Shown: positions 54,815 to 63,855, counted from the stretch's first letter. The stretch is 64,000 bases of DNA from Dokdonella sp041395345 (GCF_041395345.1 NZ_JAWLAR010000002.1:62001-126000); one strand, 5' to 3'. Translations and numbers: made by a program. Notes: generated by a model not told the origin, from the letters alone.

Positions 54815-55687
54815 ATGCGAATTCCCATTCTTACCTATCACTCACTGAATGGCGCGGACGATAGCTATGGATCGAATGATCACGTCGCGCTCGCAGCAGA
54901 CTTGAACATGATCTACTCGATGGACGGTAGAATTGTTTCCTTACGATCGATCGTCGAAGAGGTATTAGCCCCCGCTCCATCCAGTCCGAAAGGCAAACTA
55001 CAGGTAGCCATCACGTTTGACGACGGCGCAAATTCCGACTTCATCGACTTCCATCACCCGGAAGTGGGCACCTACGCAAGCTTCTTCAACATCATCCGGG
55101 CGAGTCGGCTTTACAAGGAATCGCGGTACTGTCGAGACGCGTCTTTTGCAACCTCGTTCGTAATCGCTTCGCCTGAAGCGCGCTGGCAACTTGATCATAC
55201 GTGTATCGCGGGTCGCGACGATTGGAGAGATGACTGGTGGCTTTCTGCGGCCGAAACGGACGTACTCTCGATTGCGAATCACAGTTGGGATCACCTGCAT
55301 CCAACGTTGTCGAGCGTGGCCCAAAAGGATCAGAAGCGAGGATCATTCTTCGACATCTGCGACAAGGGGGATGCTGACATTCAGGTCCTTGGGGCGCAGG
55401 ACTATATTGAAAGCAAGGTCGGCAAGCGCGCGGAAAAGTTGTTCGCTTATCCCTATGGCCATGTCAGTGAATACCTGCGAGACATCTACTTTCCCCAGAA
55501 CAGCGATCGAATTCTCGCCGCATTCAGTACCGCAGGCGAATATGTTACGGAGACAAGCAATCGATGGGCGCTACCCAGATTTGTCTGCGGGGATCACTGG
55601 AAGAATCCCGATCAATTGCAGGGCATCCTCGAAGGCGCTTGCCAGGGCGAACCGGATACCGGAGCAACCCGGACACCCATTGCCTGA
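54815..55687 (+). CDS. Polysaccharide deacetylase-like (NodB homology) protein
   Basis: 290 residues. Motifs of the NodB fold are LTYHSL at the N-terminus, VAITFDDGANS (the Asp pair near residues 69-70), IANHSWDHLHPTL (the metal-binding HxxxH-like motif near 150) and KLFAYPYGHVSEYL. No signal peptide is visible, so a cytoplasmic role or non-classical export is possible. The last dozen residues (GATRTPIA) and the stop come from a copy of the intergenic palindromic repeat, so the original C-terminus may have been replaced. Substrate unknown. Confidence 0.78.
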   Translation: MRIPILTYHSLNGADDSYGSNDHVALAADLNMIYSMDGRIVSLRSIVEEVLAPAPSSPKGKLQVAITFDDGANSDFIDFHHPEVGTYASFFNIIRASRLYKESRYCRDASFATSFVIASPEARWQLDHTCIAGRDDWRDDWWLSAAETDVLSIANHSWDHLHPTLSSVAQKDQKRGSFFDICDKGDADIQVLGAQDYIESKVGKRAEKLFAYPYGHVSEYLRDIYFPQNSDRILAAFSTAGEYVTETSNRWALPRFVCGDHWKNPDQLQGILEGACQGEPDTGATRTPIA

Positions 55688-55850
55688 CCCCTGCTTTCCG
55701 ATTGCGATGGCCCAGTGAAATCGCGGGCATCCCGTAGCAGCCCCTGACGGCCCCTCGGTTGAACTTTGTCGAGCCCCTGCTGCCTGAACTTCCTGCGAGA
55801 ATGGCAACATCCGGGACGCCCGCTATCCCCTGAATTTGCGGGTGTCCTGC
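55663..55850. repeat. Palindromic repeat overlapping the deacetylase stop, and right direct repeat
   Basis: CAACCCGGACACCCATTGCC at 55665 supplies the stop codon of the preceding gene. The unit closes with GCGGGCATCCCG near 55723. The right copy of the 92 bp direct repeat follows at 55757-55849 (see 54670-54763). Confidence 0.78.
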
Positions 55851-55921
55851 AACCTCTCCTCCCTTAGACTTCCCCACCCTGCTTTGTCGCGCACTTTAGA
55901 AACACCTTGAGGATCCGCCAC

Positions 55922-56758
55922 TTGACGTTTCCACCTATCGCCGGTGGCATTAGCAGAACGCTGCGCGGCGCCGTCAATCCAGCGAGGGACCGTTCCGAGC
56001 GCGTGCAACGTGGCGTGGCGGTCGTGTCGACGCTGCTGCTGCATGTGCTGTTCGCACTTGTCCTGATGTCGCCGCCCACCCCGATCACCACGACCGAGCC
56101 ACAGGGCCAGGCGGGTAGCAGCGCCATGGAAGTGACGCTGCTGGACGAGGAGCCGGTCAGTCAGCCGCCGCCGCCCTGGCCTGAGCCCATACATCGCAAG
56201 CCGATGCCCCCCAAGCGTCCGAAGGCACCACGCGCAAACGCGCCCAGACCGCCCACGCCAGTCGCGCGATTGGACGATACTTCCGACACTCCAACTGTAC
56301 TGCCCATCACCGAGCCCGAACCGCCCGACACCGCGGAGCCACCCGAGAAGCCGTTTGGACCGCCACCAGGCTTCCGCCCGAATGACAACGCCCGCGCGAA
56401 CGCGGCACTGGCCGCCAAGCTCGGCAGGAAACGGGGGCGCAGCAACAATGCGGCCCCGGTTGGAAGAAACATGGGAACCGACGGCTTCCATGTGTACTAC
56501 GATCTGGCCGACGAAAACCGCCTGCGCGCCTGGCGCAACCAGGGCATGACCGAGCTCTATCTTCCGATGCCCGGTACCTTGCGACGCATGGTCTGCCCGC
56601 TGGAGGTGGCGCTGCGGCGTGGCTCCGGCGAATGTCGCATGGTCGAAATGGATTCACCGGAACTCGAGTTCATCGGCGACGCCCGCGAAGTCATCAATAT
56701 TCAACGGGTCTACCGCCTGGGCAAGGAGGTCTGGAGCGGACCGGGGTCGTACCGCTGA
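55922..56758 (+). CDS. TonB-like proline-rich envelope protein
   Basis: About 278 residues. One membrane anchor near residues 33-50 (VVSTLLLHVLFALVLMS) is followed by a long Pro-rich periplasmic stretch (QPPPPWPEPIHRKPMPPKRP, TEPEPPDTAEPPEKPFGPPP), then a folded C-terminal part (FHVYYDLADENRLRAW, QRVYRLGKEVWSGPGSYR). The shape is that of TonB/TolA-type energy-transducing proteins, but no clear TonB C-terminal YP motif is seen. The TTG at 55922 follows GAGGA 9 nt upstream; TTG at 55907 is an alternative, so the start is uncertain. Confidence 0.6.
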   Translation: MTFPPIAGGISRTLRGAVNPARDRSERVQRGVAVVSTLLLHVLFALVLMSPPTPITTTEPQGQAGSSAMEVTLLDEEPVSQPPPPWPEPIHRKPMPPKRPKAPRANAPRPPTPVARLDDTSDTPTVLPITEPEPPDTAEPPEKPFGPPPGFRPNDNARANAALAAKLGRKRGRSNNAAPVGRNMGTDGFHVYYDLADENRLRAWRNQGMTELYLPMPGTLRRMVCPLEVALRRGSGECRMVEMDSPELEFIGDAREVINIQRVYRLGKEVWSGPGSYR

Positions 56759-56798
56759 GCCGCGCGTTCGCAAACGCGCAAACCTTGCCTGACACTGA

Positions 56799-56880
56799 CA
56801 ACCGGGATACCCACAGATTTTCCCGATTGCCTGGGAAGGCCATGGGTGTCCCGGATCGTGCCGCGGGTGTCTCGAATCAA
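56799..56880. repeat. Full palindromic repeat unit
   Basis: CAACCGGGATACCCACAGAT ... GATTGCCTGGGAAGGCCATG then GGTGTCCCGGATC; a second half GCGGGTGTCTCGAATC follows. One of the best-preserved units: its two ends form an imperfect inverted repeat. Confidence 0.75.
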
Positions 56881-56935
56881 CTCCTGACTCAGCCCAATCG
56901 ACTGCGCGTCTCTTCAGGCTTCGAGCCTTTGAGGA

Positions 56936-57397
56936 TCAGGGAGACTTGGCGCTGAACTTGAGGTCGATCTCGACGGGCTCGTCGAATATCGATGCGTCGG
57001 CCACGCTGACAATTTGCCCGCTGATCGTTCCGTTCGCAACAACAACGTCGCGCGCCTCGAGGATACCGATGCTGCTTACGCCGGAGCGCTTCAATGCTGG
57101 ATGGGCGAATTCCGCTCCAATAACGTCGTAGCCATCGTCGGAAGCTACCAGAGTAATCACGATTGCACTGCCCAAATCGCCCATTTGAGCGCTGAAATCA
57201 GGGCTGGATTCCTTGCTCGCGTCCTTCTCCGAAAGAATCACCTTGGTGGTTGGCTTGTCCATGTAGGGGTCACCCCATTTCGCGAGCGCGTACTTGGGTG
57301 GCGCATCCGTGCCGTTGGCGCGGTAGTGTCCCTCCACCGCCGCAAAGGCATCAGTCGCAGCGAAAATGAGCAGTGCCGTCAGAATCATCTTGTACAT
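56936..57397 (-). CDS. Small exported protein, function unknown
   Basis: 153 residues. The ATG at 57397 follows GGAG. Signal peptide MYKMILTALLIFAATDAFAA, mature start VEGHYRANGTDAPPKYALAK. It continues with MDKPTTKVILSEKDASKESS and SVADASIFDEPVEIDLKFSA. No cysteines or known domain seen. It stands alone between two full repeat units. Confidence 0.6.
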   Translation of the reverse strand: MYKMILTALLIFAATDAFAAVEGHYRANGTDAPPKYALAKWGDPYMDKPTTKVILSEKDASKESSPDFSAQMGDLGSAIVITLVASDDGYDVIGAEFAHPALKRSGVSSIGILEARDVVVANGTISGQIVSVADASIFDEPVEIDLKFSAKSP

Positions 57398-57492
57398 CTG
57401 CAATCTCCACGGGGACAAAAAAGCGCCGCCAGCCGCGTACGCAGCGGGTCCAGCCCCGCGAACCCGCACCAAAATTGTATCGAAACAAGGCG

Positions 57493-57585
57493 ACTACCGG
57501 GACACACTCAAGCTGGTCCCGTATGCTTGCCCGAATCACCAGTGCCCCGGATCAGCACGGGTGACATCTTGAGTGTCCCGGATCG
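57493..57585. repeat. Full palindromic repeat unit upstream of caspase gene
   Basis: CTACCGGGACACACTCAAGC at 57494 is matched by the reverse copy GAGTGTCCCGG at 57571-57581; between them are CCCGTATGCTTGCCC and CCCGGATCAGCACGGGTGAC. This is the last clear copy in the window. Confidence 0.75.
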
Positions 57586-57603
57586 GCGCTGCAGGGGAAT
57601 ACG

Positions 57604-60000
57604 GTGACGGACGACACAAGCTTCAGCCAGAGCATTGCCGTGGTGATTGGCATCAATCGCTACCAGGCGGATGTTCCGTCACTGCGCTCTGCCGTCAACG
57701 ATGCCAGCCGCATTGCCGACACGCTGCAAAAGCAGCATGGCTACAGGACCATTCTCCTGCTCGACGAGCAGGCCACGCTGGCGGCCTTGCTTGACCTCGT
57801 CGAGCACCAGTTGCCCGCAAGTGTCGGGGACAACGATCGCGTGCTGTTCTACTTCGCCGGCCACGGCGTCGCGGTGAGCGGCGACGAAGGTCCACAGGGA
57901 TTCTTGCTGCCGCAGGATGCGCGTCGCGGGAATGTGGCCAGCTATCTCGAGATGACCCGGCTGAACGAGTCCCTGATGTCGCTTCCCTGCCGGCATATGC
58001 TGATCATTCTCGACAGCTGCTTTTCCGGTGCCTTTCGCTGGTCGGCGCGGCGCGACGCGTCGTTTGCACTGCCCACGGTCTATCAGGAGCGCTTCGACCG
58101 CTTCCTGCAGGATCCGGCCTGGCAGTTGATCACGTCGGCAGCCTACGATCAGACCGCCGCCGATGAATGGAGCGGCGGCGACTTCGGCAACCGTGGCGAT
58201 GGCGGTGCGCACTCGCCCTTCGCCGAAGCGCTTCTGGTTGGCCTGGTCGGTGCGGCGGATCTGGTCCCGAAGGACGGTGACGGCGTGATTACCGCCACCG
58301 AGCTCTACATGTACCTGGAGGATCGGCTGCAGCCGAAGAGCATCCAGTACGGCACGCGGCAGACTCCGGGTCTGTGGCCCTTGCGCAAGCACGACAAGGG
58401 CGAGTTCATCTTTCTGGTGCCAGGGGTTGAGCGCTGCCTGCCTTCGGCGCCTGTCCTCACCGGCGACACCAACCCGTACCGCGGACTGGCCGCGTTCGAA
58501 ACGCGCCACGCCGATGTGTTCTTCGGCCGCGAAGAACCCATCAATGCACTGGTCGCGAAAATTCGCGGCCAGTCATTGACCGTGGTGCTGGGCGCATCCG
58601 GCACCGGCAAGTCCAGCCTGGTGAAGGCCGGCGTGATCCCACGCATGGCAATCGAGCACACGTGGCAGATCCTGCCGCTCATGCGCCCGGGCAGCGATCC
58701 ATTGCGCGCACTGCAAGCCTCGCTCGACAACGAGTCTTCCGGCGCTCAGCCCGCGTCCATTGAATCGGCGCTGGCACGCCTGCTCGCATCGACCGACGCA
58801 CCGCTTCTGCTGGTCATCGACCAGTTCGAAGAGTTGCTGACGATGACCCGCTCGGCAGATCAGCGCGCGAGCTTTCTCGATCAACTTGCAGCGATGTTGA
58901 AACAGGCCGATGGCCGTCTGCACCTGGTATTGACGCTGCGCTCGGACTTCGAAGCACTGTTTGACCATTCGCCGCTGGCGGATCTCTGGCAAGTCGGGCG
59001 CTTCGTGGTGCCACAAATGTCGCGCGCCGATCTGCGTGCCGCGATCGAAGGCCCTGCGCTCGAGCGCGTTCTCTACTTCGAGCCCTCATCGCTGATTGAG
59101 CAGCTGGTCGATGAAGTGGCTGCGATGCCGGGTGGCCTGCCTCTGCTCTCTTTCACTCTCGCCGAGATGTATCTGCGCTACATCGCGCGCGCGTCGGATG
59201 ATCGCTGCCTGACCCAGGCCGACTACGATGCGCTGGGCGGCGTCGTGGGCGCGCTGCGCTCGCGCGCCGATGCCGAGCTGGCCGAGCTGGACGCCGCACA
59301 GCAGGCGACCCTGCGTCGACTGATGCTGCGTATGCTGCGGGTTCAGCACGGCGCGCTGGTGCGCCAGCGGGTCAGCGAATCGCAACTGCAGAACAGGGAT
59401 GCCGAGGAAAGCGAGCGCTTGCAGCAGGTGCTGACGCGACTGGTCGGGGCGAGGCTGGTCGTACGCGGCGTCGATGATCAGGGCCAGGCCTTTGTCGAGC
59501 CCGCGCACGATGCCCTGGTCAGCTCCTGGGGACAGTTGCTGCAATGGACGCACGAGGCGCAGGATCACGAGCCGGATTTGCCGTTCCTGCACGCCCTGCA
59601 GCGCAGCGCGGAGGAATGGTCCAGCGCCGCCCCGGCGGATCGATCCGGCCTGCTCTGGCGCGACAAGCTTCGCAGCCGGCGACTCTGGTCGCTGCGCCGC
59701 ACCGAGCCGTTCCAGCTCAGCCAGATCGAGGACCGCTTCTGCCGCGCCAGCATCTCCCGCTGGCGGTTCCTGCGCAATACGGCGATCGGGCTGGTTGCGG
59801 CGATTGCCCTGTTCGGACTGCTGGCTGGAGCGCTCGGCCTGATCGCCTCGGAACGTCGTGCGCAAGCGGACCAGCGACGCATCGAGGCGGAAGAACAGAC
59901 CCGACTGGCGCAGGCCAATGCGCTTACCGCTGCGCCCGCGGCGCGATCGACGGTGAAGGCAACGCGACGCTCGGCTTCAAGCTCGCTGCTGCCGCTCTGA
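57604..60000 (+). CDS. Caspase-like protease fused to nSTAND ATPase (frame breaks before the C-terminal region)
   Basis: GTG start after GGGGAATACG. Residues 1-280 are a peptidase C14 (caspase/metacaspase) domain with His87 in FYFAGHGV and Cys139 in ILDSCFSGAF. Residues 290-700 are a STAND-type NTPase with Walker A GASGTGKSSL (near 330) and Walker B LLLVIDQFEELL (near 402-412). A membrane span near 720-745 (NTAIGLVAAIALFGLLAGAL) is followed by a short coiled coil. The normal protein then continues as a beta-propeller-like region; here the frame changes near 59935 and reads junk to TGA at 60000. Proteins of this design act as sensors that trigger proteolysis, several in phage defence. Whether the frameshift is real is unknown. 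Confidence 0.85.
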   Translation: MTDDTSFSQSIAVVIGINRYQADVPSLRSAVNDASRIADTLQKQHGYRTILLLDEQATLAALLDLVEHQLPASVGDNDRVLFYFAGHGVAVSGDEGPQGFLLPQDARRGNVASYLEMTRLNESLMSLPCRHMLIILDSCFSGAFRWSARRDASFALPTVYQERFDRFLQDPAWQLITSAAYDQTAADEWSGGDFGNRGDGGAHSPFAEALLVGLVGAADLVPKDGDGVITATELYMYLEDRLQPKSIQYGTRQTPGLWPLRKHDKGEFIFLVPGVERCLPSAPVLTGDTNPYRGLAAFETRHADVFFGREEPINALVAKIRGQSLTVVLGASGTGKSSLVKAGVIPRMAIEHTWQILPLMRPGSDPLRALQASLDNESSGAQPASIESALARLLASTDAPLLLVIDQFEELLTMTRSADQRASFLDQLAAMLKQADGRLHLVLTLRSDFEALFDHSPLADLWQVGRFVVPQMSRADLRAAIEGPALERVLYFEPSSLIEQLVDEVAAMPGGLPLLSFTLAEMYLRYIARASDDRCLTQADYDALGGVVGALRSRADAELAELDAAQQATLRRLMLRMLRVQHGALVRQRVSESQLQNRDAEESERLQQVLTRLVGARLVVRGVDDQGQAFVEPAHDALVSSWGQLLQWTHEAQDHEPDLPFLHALQRSAEEWSSAAPADRSGLLWRDKLRSRRLWSLRRTEPFQLSQIEDRFCRASISRWRFLRNTAIGLVAAIALFGLLAGALGLIASERRAQADQRRIEAEEQTRLAQANALTAAPAARSTVKATRRSASSSLLPL

Positions 60001-61452
60001 CGCTGCATCCTGATCACAAGCCCGCGCTCTGGTTGATGCGAAAGGCGCTCTACGGCAGCGGCTTCATCGCCGATCGTGGCTCGATCATCTCGACGCCGTT
60101 CGCGCGAAAACTGGGCGAGGATGTCGGCGAGGTTGCGTGGTCGCCCGACGGCCAGCATATCGCTACCTGGCACTATGACAACGACGAATCCGGCATCGGC
60201 GAGCTGACGATTTTCTCCAGCGACGGCACGCGCCGCAGCCAGACTCGCGTGCAGCAATACACCGGAGCGCAGTTCGACAGTACGGGCCGCTATCTGATCT
60301 GGCCTGACGAGGGAGACGAACAACCACAGGGCAAGCTCGCGCTGGATCTCGACGGCCAGAGGGTTTCGGAAGCCACGCTGGAGACACTGCGACCGTGGGC
60401 ATCCGACAACCGCGAACTCGTGATTGAAAATCCCGACGGCACGCCCTTGCATCGCGTCAGCAGTGCCGACGGGCGTGTCCGCGCCGGCGTTCTGACGGTA
60501 TTTGACTCCGACCCGCCGGTGCTGACATCGGATTCGCTGGTCTTCGGCGTCGAGATCGACGGCGTACGCCTTTCGACCGAAGGCGAATGCCATGTCTGCG
60601 GTGGACTCGCGATCCGGTCGGACGGCTCGTTGATCGCCACGGCGGACTGGAAAGGCGAGCTGTCGCTCTGGAAAGCCAACAGGCATTGGCAACATGCCGC
60701 GCCTGTGGTCGTACTCAAACGCGGCAGCGGCAGCGAAAGCGGCATTCGGGATCTGTCGTTTTCAGCGGATGGATCGCGCCTGCTGGCGCGCGATTGGCGC
60801 GGCGATGCCTGGCTCTGGGAAATCGGATGGCTCACCCTCGGCCACGCAGGCCAGGGAGGCAGCAGCGAACCCGGGAGCGCCTCCGGCGATGCCGGCTACA
60901 GCATCGACCTGAACACCGAGGGCTTGAGTGCAGACACGCCCAACGCCGTGTTGACGGTGACCAACGAAGCCAGCGGCAGCCAGTGGCGCAGGACTTTCGT
61001 CAGCGGCGAAGTGCGGGTCGGCCTGCAAGATGAGCTCATCACCGTCCTTGACGACTTCGGAGTCTTTCTCCTCGACGTTGACGGAACGCAGTCGATCAAG
61101 TTGCCGATCAACGACATCAATGCAGAAGGTTATTTCGACTTGCTGGATAGTCAGCATCCGATCAGTCCGTTGTTCAATAGGGCGGACGACAACCTGTCGC
61201 TGAATGCGCCCTTGTCCGCCGAGGCGATGATCGGTGCTGCGCGCGAGGAATTTCCTCGAGATAAGCCCCGAGGATCAGGCGCGCTGGGGCGTCACGGACG
61301 CGATTGCCGCGCAAGCGCTGGATCTGCCTGCAGCGGAAGATGATTCGACATGGGCGGCGTTGAAGCGCGCGCTGGGAGTTGACTCCGACCACGACGCCGA
61401 GCGCAACCCGCCGGCGCAGCCACCTGCGGAAACACCCCGGCATCGACAGTGA
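59935..61452 (+). pseudogene. C-terminal beta-propeller-like part of the caspase-nSTAND protein, out of frame
   Basis: In the frame one base over, the protein resumes as ARGAIDGEGNATLGFKLAAA. It then gives WD40-like repeats (EVAWSPDGQHIATWHYD, LAIRSDGSLIATADWKGELS, DLSFSADGSRLLARDWRGDA). A second single-base change near 61245 returns to the original frame, reading NFLEISPEDQARWGVTDAIA and ending at TGA 61450-61452. With both corrected the whole protein is about 1280 residues. The TGA overlaps the GTG of the next gene. Confidence 0.75.
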
Positions 61453-62120
61453 CCGTGCCTGTGCTGTGGCAGAGCTTGCTTGACCTCACACCACAGCCGG
61501 CACCTCCCATCCAGCCCGATGAAGCCTTGCAGCCCATTCGCAACATCGCTGCCGATCTGCGCGACGCGGGTCTGTTGGGCGCACTGCAAGCGATGTCTCC
61601 GCCTACGATCTTCCTCAGCGGCCCGCATGACGTCAGCAGTGGGAATACGGTGACGGACGACACGAGCTTCAGCCAGAGCATTGCCGTGGTGATTGGCATC
61701 AATCGCTACCAGGCGGATGTCCCGTCACTGCGCTCTGCCGTCAACGATGCCAGCCGCATTGCCGACACGCTGCAAAAGCAGCACGGCTACAGAACCATCC
61801 TTCTGCTCGACGAGCAGGCCATCGCATGGCGCGCTTTGAACGAGCAGCCTGCCCTTCGCGATCAAATCCTCGCGCGCTATGCCGAGTTGCAATCCGGACG
61901 CGGTCACTATCTGCTCGACGCCTTGCAGCCGATGGCGGAGGCTCTGGGTCCAATCGACGAAGGCGAGCCCGCCGATGTTGCCCAGGCTGCAGGTTTCTGG
62001 ATCAGGCGAATACTGGACGGCACCGCCCCGTTGTTCGATAGCGCGCTGCACCATGCACTCGATTGCTACGACCCGGACTTTGCAGCAAGCCTGTATGCGG
62101 AGCAGGCGCAGGCGCCTTAG
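61449..62120 (+). CDS. Caspase-locus partner protein containing an inserted caspase N-terminal fragment
   Basis: 223 residues. The GTG start overlaps the preceding stop (GTGA), so it is coupled to the caspase-nSTAND gene. Residues about 1-66 (VPVLWQSLLDLTPQPAPPIQ) and about 128-223 (ALRDQILARYAELQSGRGHY, GFWIRRILDGTAPLFDSALH) look like one helical protein of unknown family. Between them, 61641-61820 is a copy of the first 58 codons of a caspase gene, in frame. It matches 57594-57772 with about seven differences, all synonymous. The fragment lacks the catalytic His and Cys. It may be a decoy, a recombination scar or an assembly chimera. Confidence 0.65.
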   Translation: MTVPVLWQSLLDLTPQPAPPIQPDEALQPIRNIAADLRDAGLLGALQAMSPPTIFLSGPHDVSSGNTVTDDTSFSQSIAVVIGINRYQADVPSLRSAVNDASRIADTLQKQHGYRTILLLDEQAIAWRALNEQPALRDQILARYAELQSGRGHYLLDALQPMAEALGPIDEGEPADVAQAAGFWIRRILDGTAPLFDSALHHALDCYDPDFAASLYAEQAQAP

Positions 62121-62361
62121 CAGAATCACGAAGCGCGATGGGCCCGGAATGTCGTCGCTTGTCGCCGGTTTCCGACAATAGGGCCAGGAAATTGCCGGGC
62201 CGCGGTTGGCTTTTTCTGCTCGCGCAAATGCGTGCCCTGGGATTCTCGTGCAGCTTCAATCAATAGCAGTTCAGGTCGGCTTCCATTGATTCTGCAGCAC
62301 AGGGTGTGATTGACTGGATCGTTCTGGACGCACGTCCACAAGCTCTTGAAAGCGAGGTTTC
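62121..62361. other. Gap between caspase locus and putP
   Basis: 240 bp with no gene or repeat recognised. The accessory repeat family does not reach this gap, which suggests the accessory segment ends here. Confidence 0.4.
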
Positions 62362-63855
62362 ATGGCGATTGGTGTATGGATCAGTCTGGGTATTTATTTC
62401 TTGTTGATGCTTGCGATCGGCTACTACGCCTATCGCAACTCAACGGCGTCTGCCGAGGAATACATGCTCGGCGGACGCAAGCTTTCACCCGCGGTAGCGG
62501 CGCTTTCCGCCGGGGCATCGGACATGAGCGGCTGGCTGCTGCTGGGTTTGCCAGGAGCGCTGTTCGTCGCCGGCCTGACCTCGGCCTGGATCGGAATCGG
62601 CCTGACTCTGGGCGCACTGGTGAACTGGATCGTGGTCGCACCGCGCCTGCGCGAGCAGACCGAACGCTACGACAACAGCCTGACTATTCCTGAATTTCTC
62701 GCCAACCGTTTTCCCAGCAGAGCCATGGCCTTGCGCGTTGTCTCGGCCGTGATCATCGTGGTGTTTTTCTCCGTGTACACCGCGTCGGGCCTGGTAGCCG
62801 GCGGCAAACTCGCAGAAAGTGCTTTCAGCAGCGTGCTCGCGTCCAGCCCGATGAGTACTTACGCGACCGGTGTGTCGCTGACACTGGGCGTGGTGCTTGT
62901 CTATACGGTGATCGGCGGCTTTCTTGCCGTCAGCCTTACCGATTTTTGCCAGGGCGTGATCATGATGCTGGCCTTGATCATCATGCCACTGGTCGTGCTC
63001 TATGGATCGGGTGGCGGCGGCCTCGCACAGGCATCGGAAACACTGGCGACACTGGATCCAAACTACCTGTCATGGTTTTCCGGGCTTTCGGTTGTCGGCT
63101 TCCTGTCGGCCATCGCCTGGGGCCTCGGCTACTTCGGGCAGCCGCATATCATCGTGCGCTTCATGGCCATTCGTTCACTCCGGGACGTTCCGACCGCTCG
63201 CAACATCGGCATGTCGTGGATGATCATTTCCGTGGTCGGCGCGATCAGCCTCGGTGTGTTCGGGCGTGCGTATGCGGTGCGCAACGGGATCGAGGTCGCT
63301 GACCCCGAGACGATTTTCATCGTGCTGGCCGACATGCTGTTCCACCCGCTGGTGACCGGCTTCCTGTTTGCCGCGTTGCTGGCGGCGGTGATGAGCACCA
63401 TTTCCAGCCAGCTGCTGGTCGCTTCATCGTCGCTGACGGAGGATTTTTATCGGCTGTTTCTGCGCAAGGAAGCCGGTGAAAAGGAGGCCGTGCTGGTCAG
63501 TCGCGTGAGCGTACTGGTGGTCGGCATCGTCGCTGCCGTCATCGCATGGGATCCCACCTCCAGGGTACTGGGCCTGGTCAGCCACGCGTGGGCCGGTTTC
63601 GGTGCCGCCTTCGGTCCGCTGATCGTGCTGGCGCTGACCTGGCGACGCATGACGGGGACAGGGGCAGTCGCCGGCCTGATGGCAGGCGCGCTGACCGTGA
63701 TGGGCTGGATCGCAATGGGCTGGGACGTCAGTTTCATGGGTGGAGCAGGCGTCTACGAAATCATTCCGGGCTTCGCTGCCGCATCGGCTGCGATCTATTT
63801 CGTCAGCCTGGCCACCGCGAGCCAGACCGAATTCCGGGCGGCACCGGTGCCGTAG
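62362..63855 (+). CDS. putP: Sodium/proline symporter
   Basis: 497 residues, about 13 membrane helices of the SSS family. It starts MAIGVWISLGIYFLLMLAIG. Motifs are AEEYMLGGRKLSPAVAALSA and GASDMSGWLLLGLPGALFVA (N-terminal sodium-site helices), AWGLGYFGQPHIIVRFMAIR, and SQLLVASSSLTEDFYRLFLR, all characteristic of PutP. GCGAGG precedes the ATG. It imports proline with sodium as a carbon source and osmolyte. Confidence 0.93.
   Translation: MAIGVWISLGIYFLLMLAIGYYAYRNSTASAEEYMLGGRKLSPAVAALSAGASDMSGWLLLGLPGALFVAGLTSAWIGIGLTLGALVNWIVVAPRLREQTERYDNSLTIPEFLANRFPSRAMALRVVSAVIIVVFFSVYTASGLVAGGKLAESAFSSVLASSPMSTYATGVSLTLGVVLVYTVIGGFLAVSLTDFCQGVIMMLALIIMPLVVLYGSGGGGLAQASETLATLDPNYLSWFSGLSVVGFLSAIAWGLGYFGQPHIIVRFMAIRSLRDVPTARNIGMSWMIISVVGAISLGVFGRAYAVRNGIEVADPETIFIVLADMLFHPLVTGFLFAALLAAVMSTISSQLLVASSSLTEDFYRLFLRKEAGEKEAVLVSRVSVLVVGIVAAVIAWDPTSRVLGLVSHAWAGFGAAFGPLIVLALTWRRMTGTGAVAGLMAGALTVMGWIAMGWDVSFMGGAGVYEIIPGFAAASAAIYFVSLATASQTEFRAAPVP

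Noticed and set aside
44971..57585. Integron cassette array with attC sites
   Set aside because: The palindromic repeats lack the RYYYAAC/GTTRRRY core pair, genes point both ways, and no integrase is in the window.
57604..61452. Programmed frameshift in the caspase gene
   Set aside because: No slippery heptamer or downstream pseudoknot is evident at either site, and two opposite shifts are needed.
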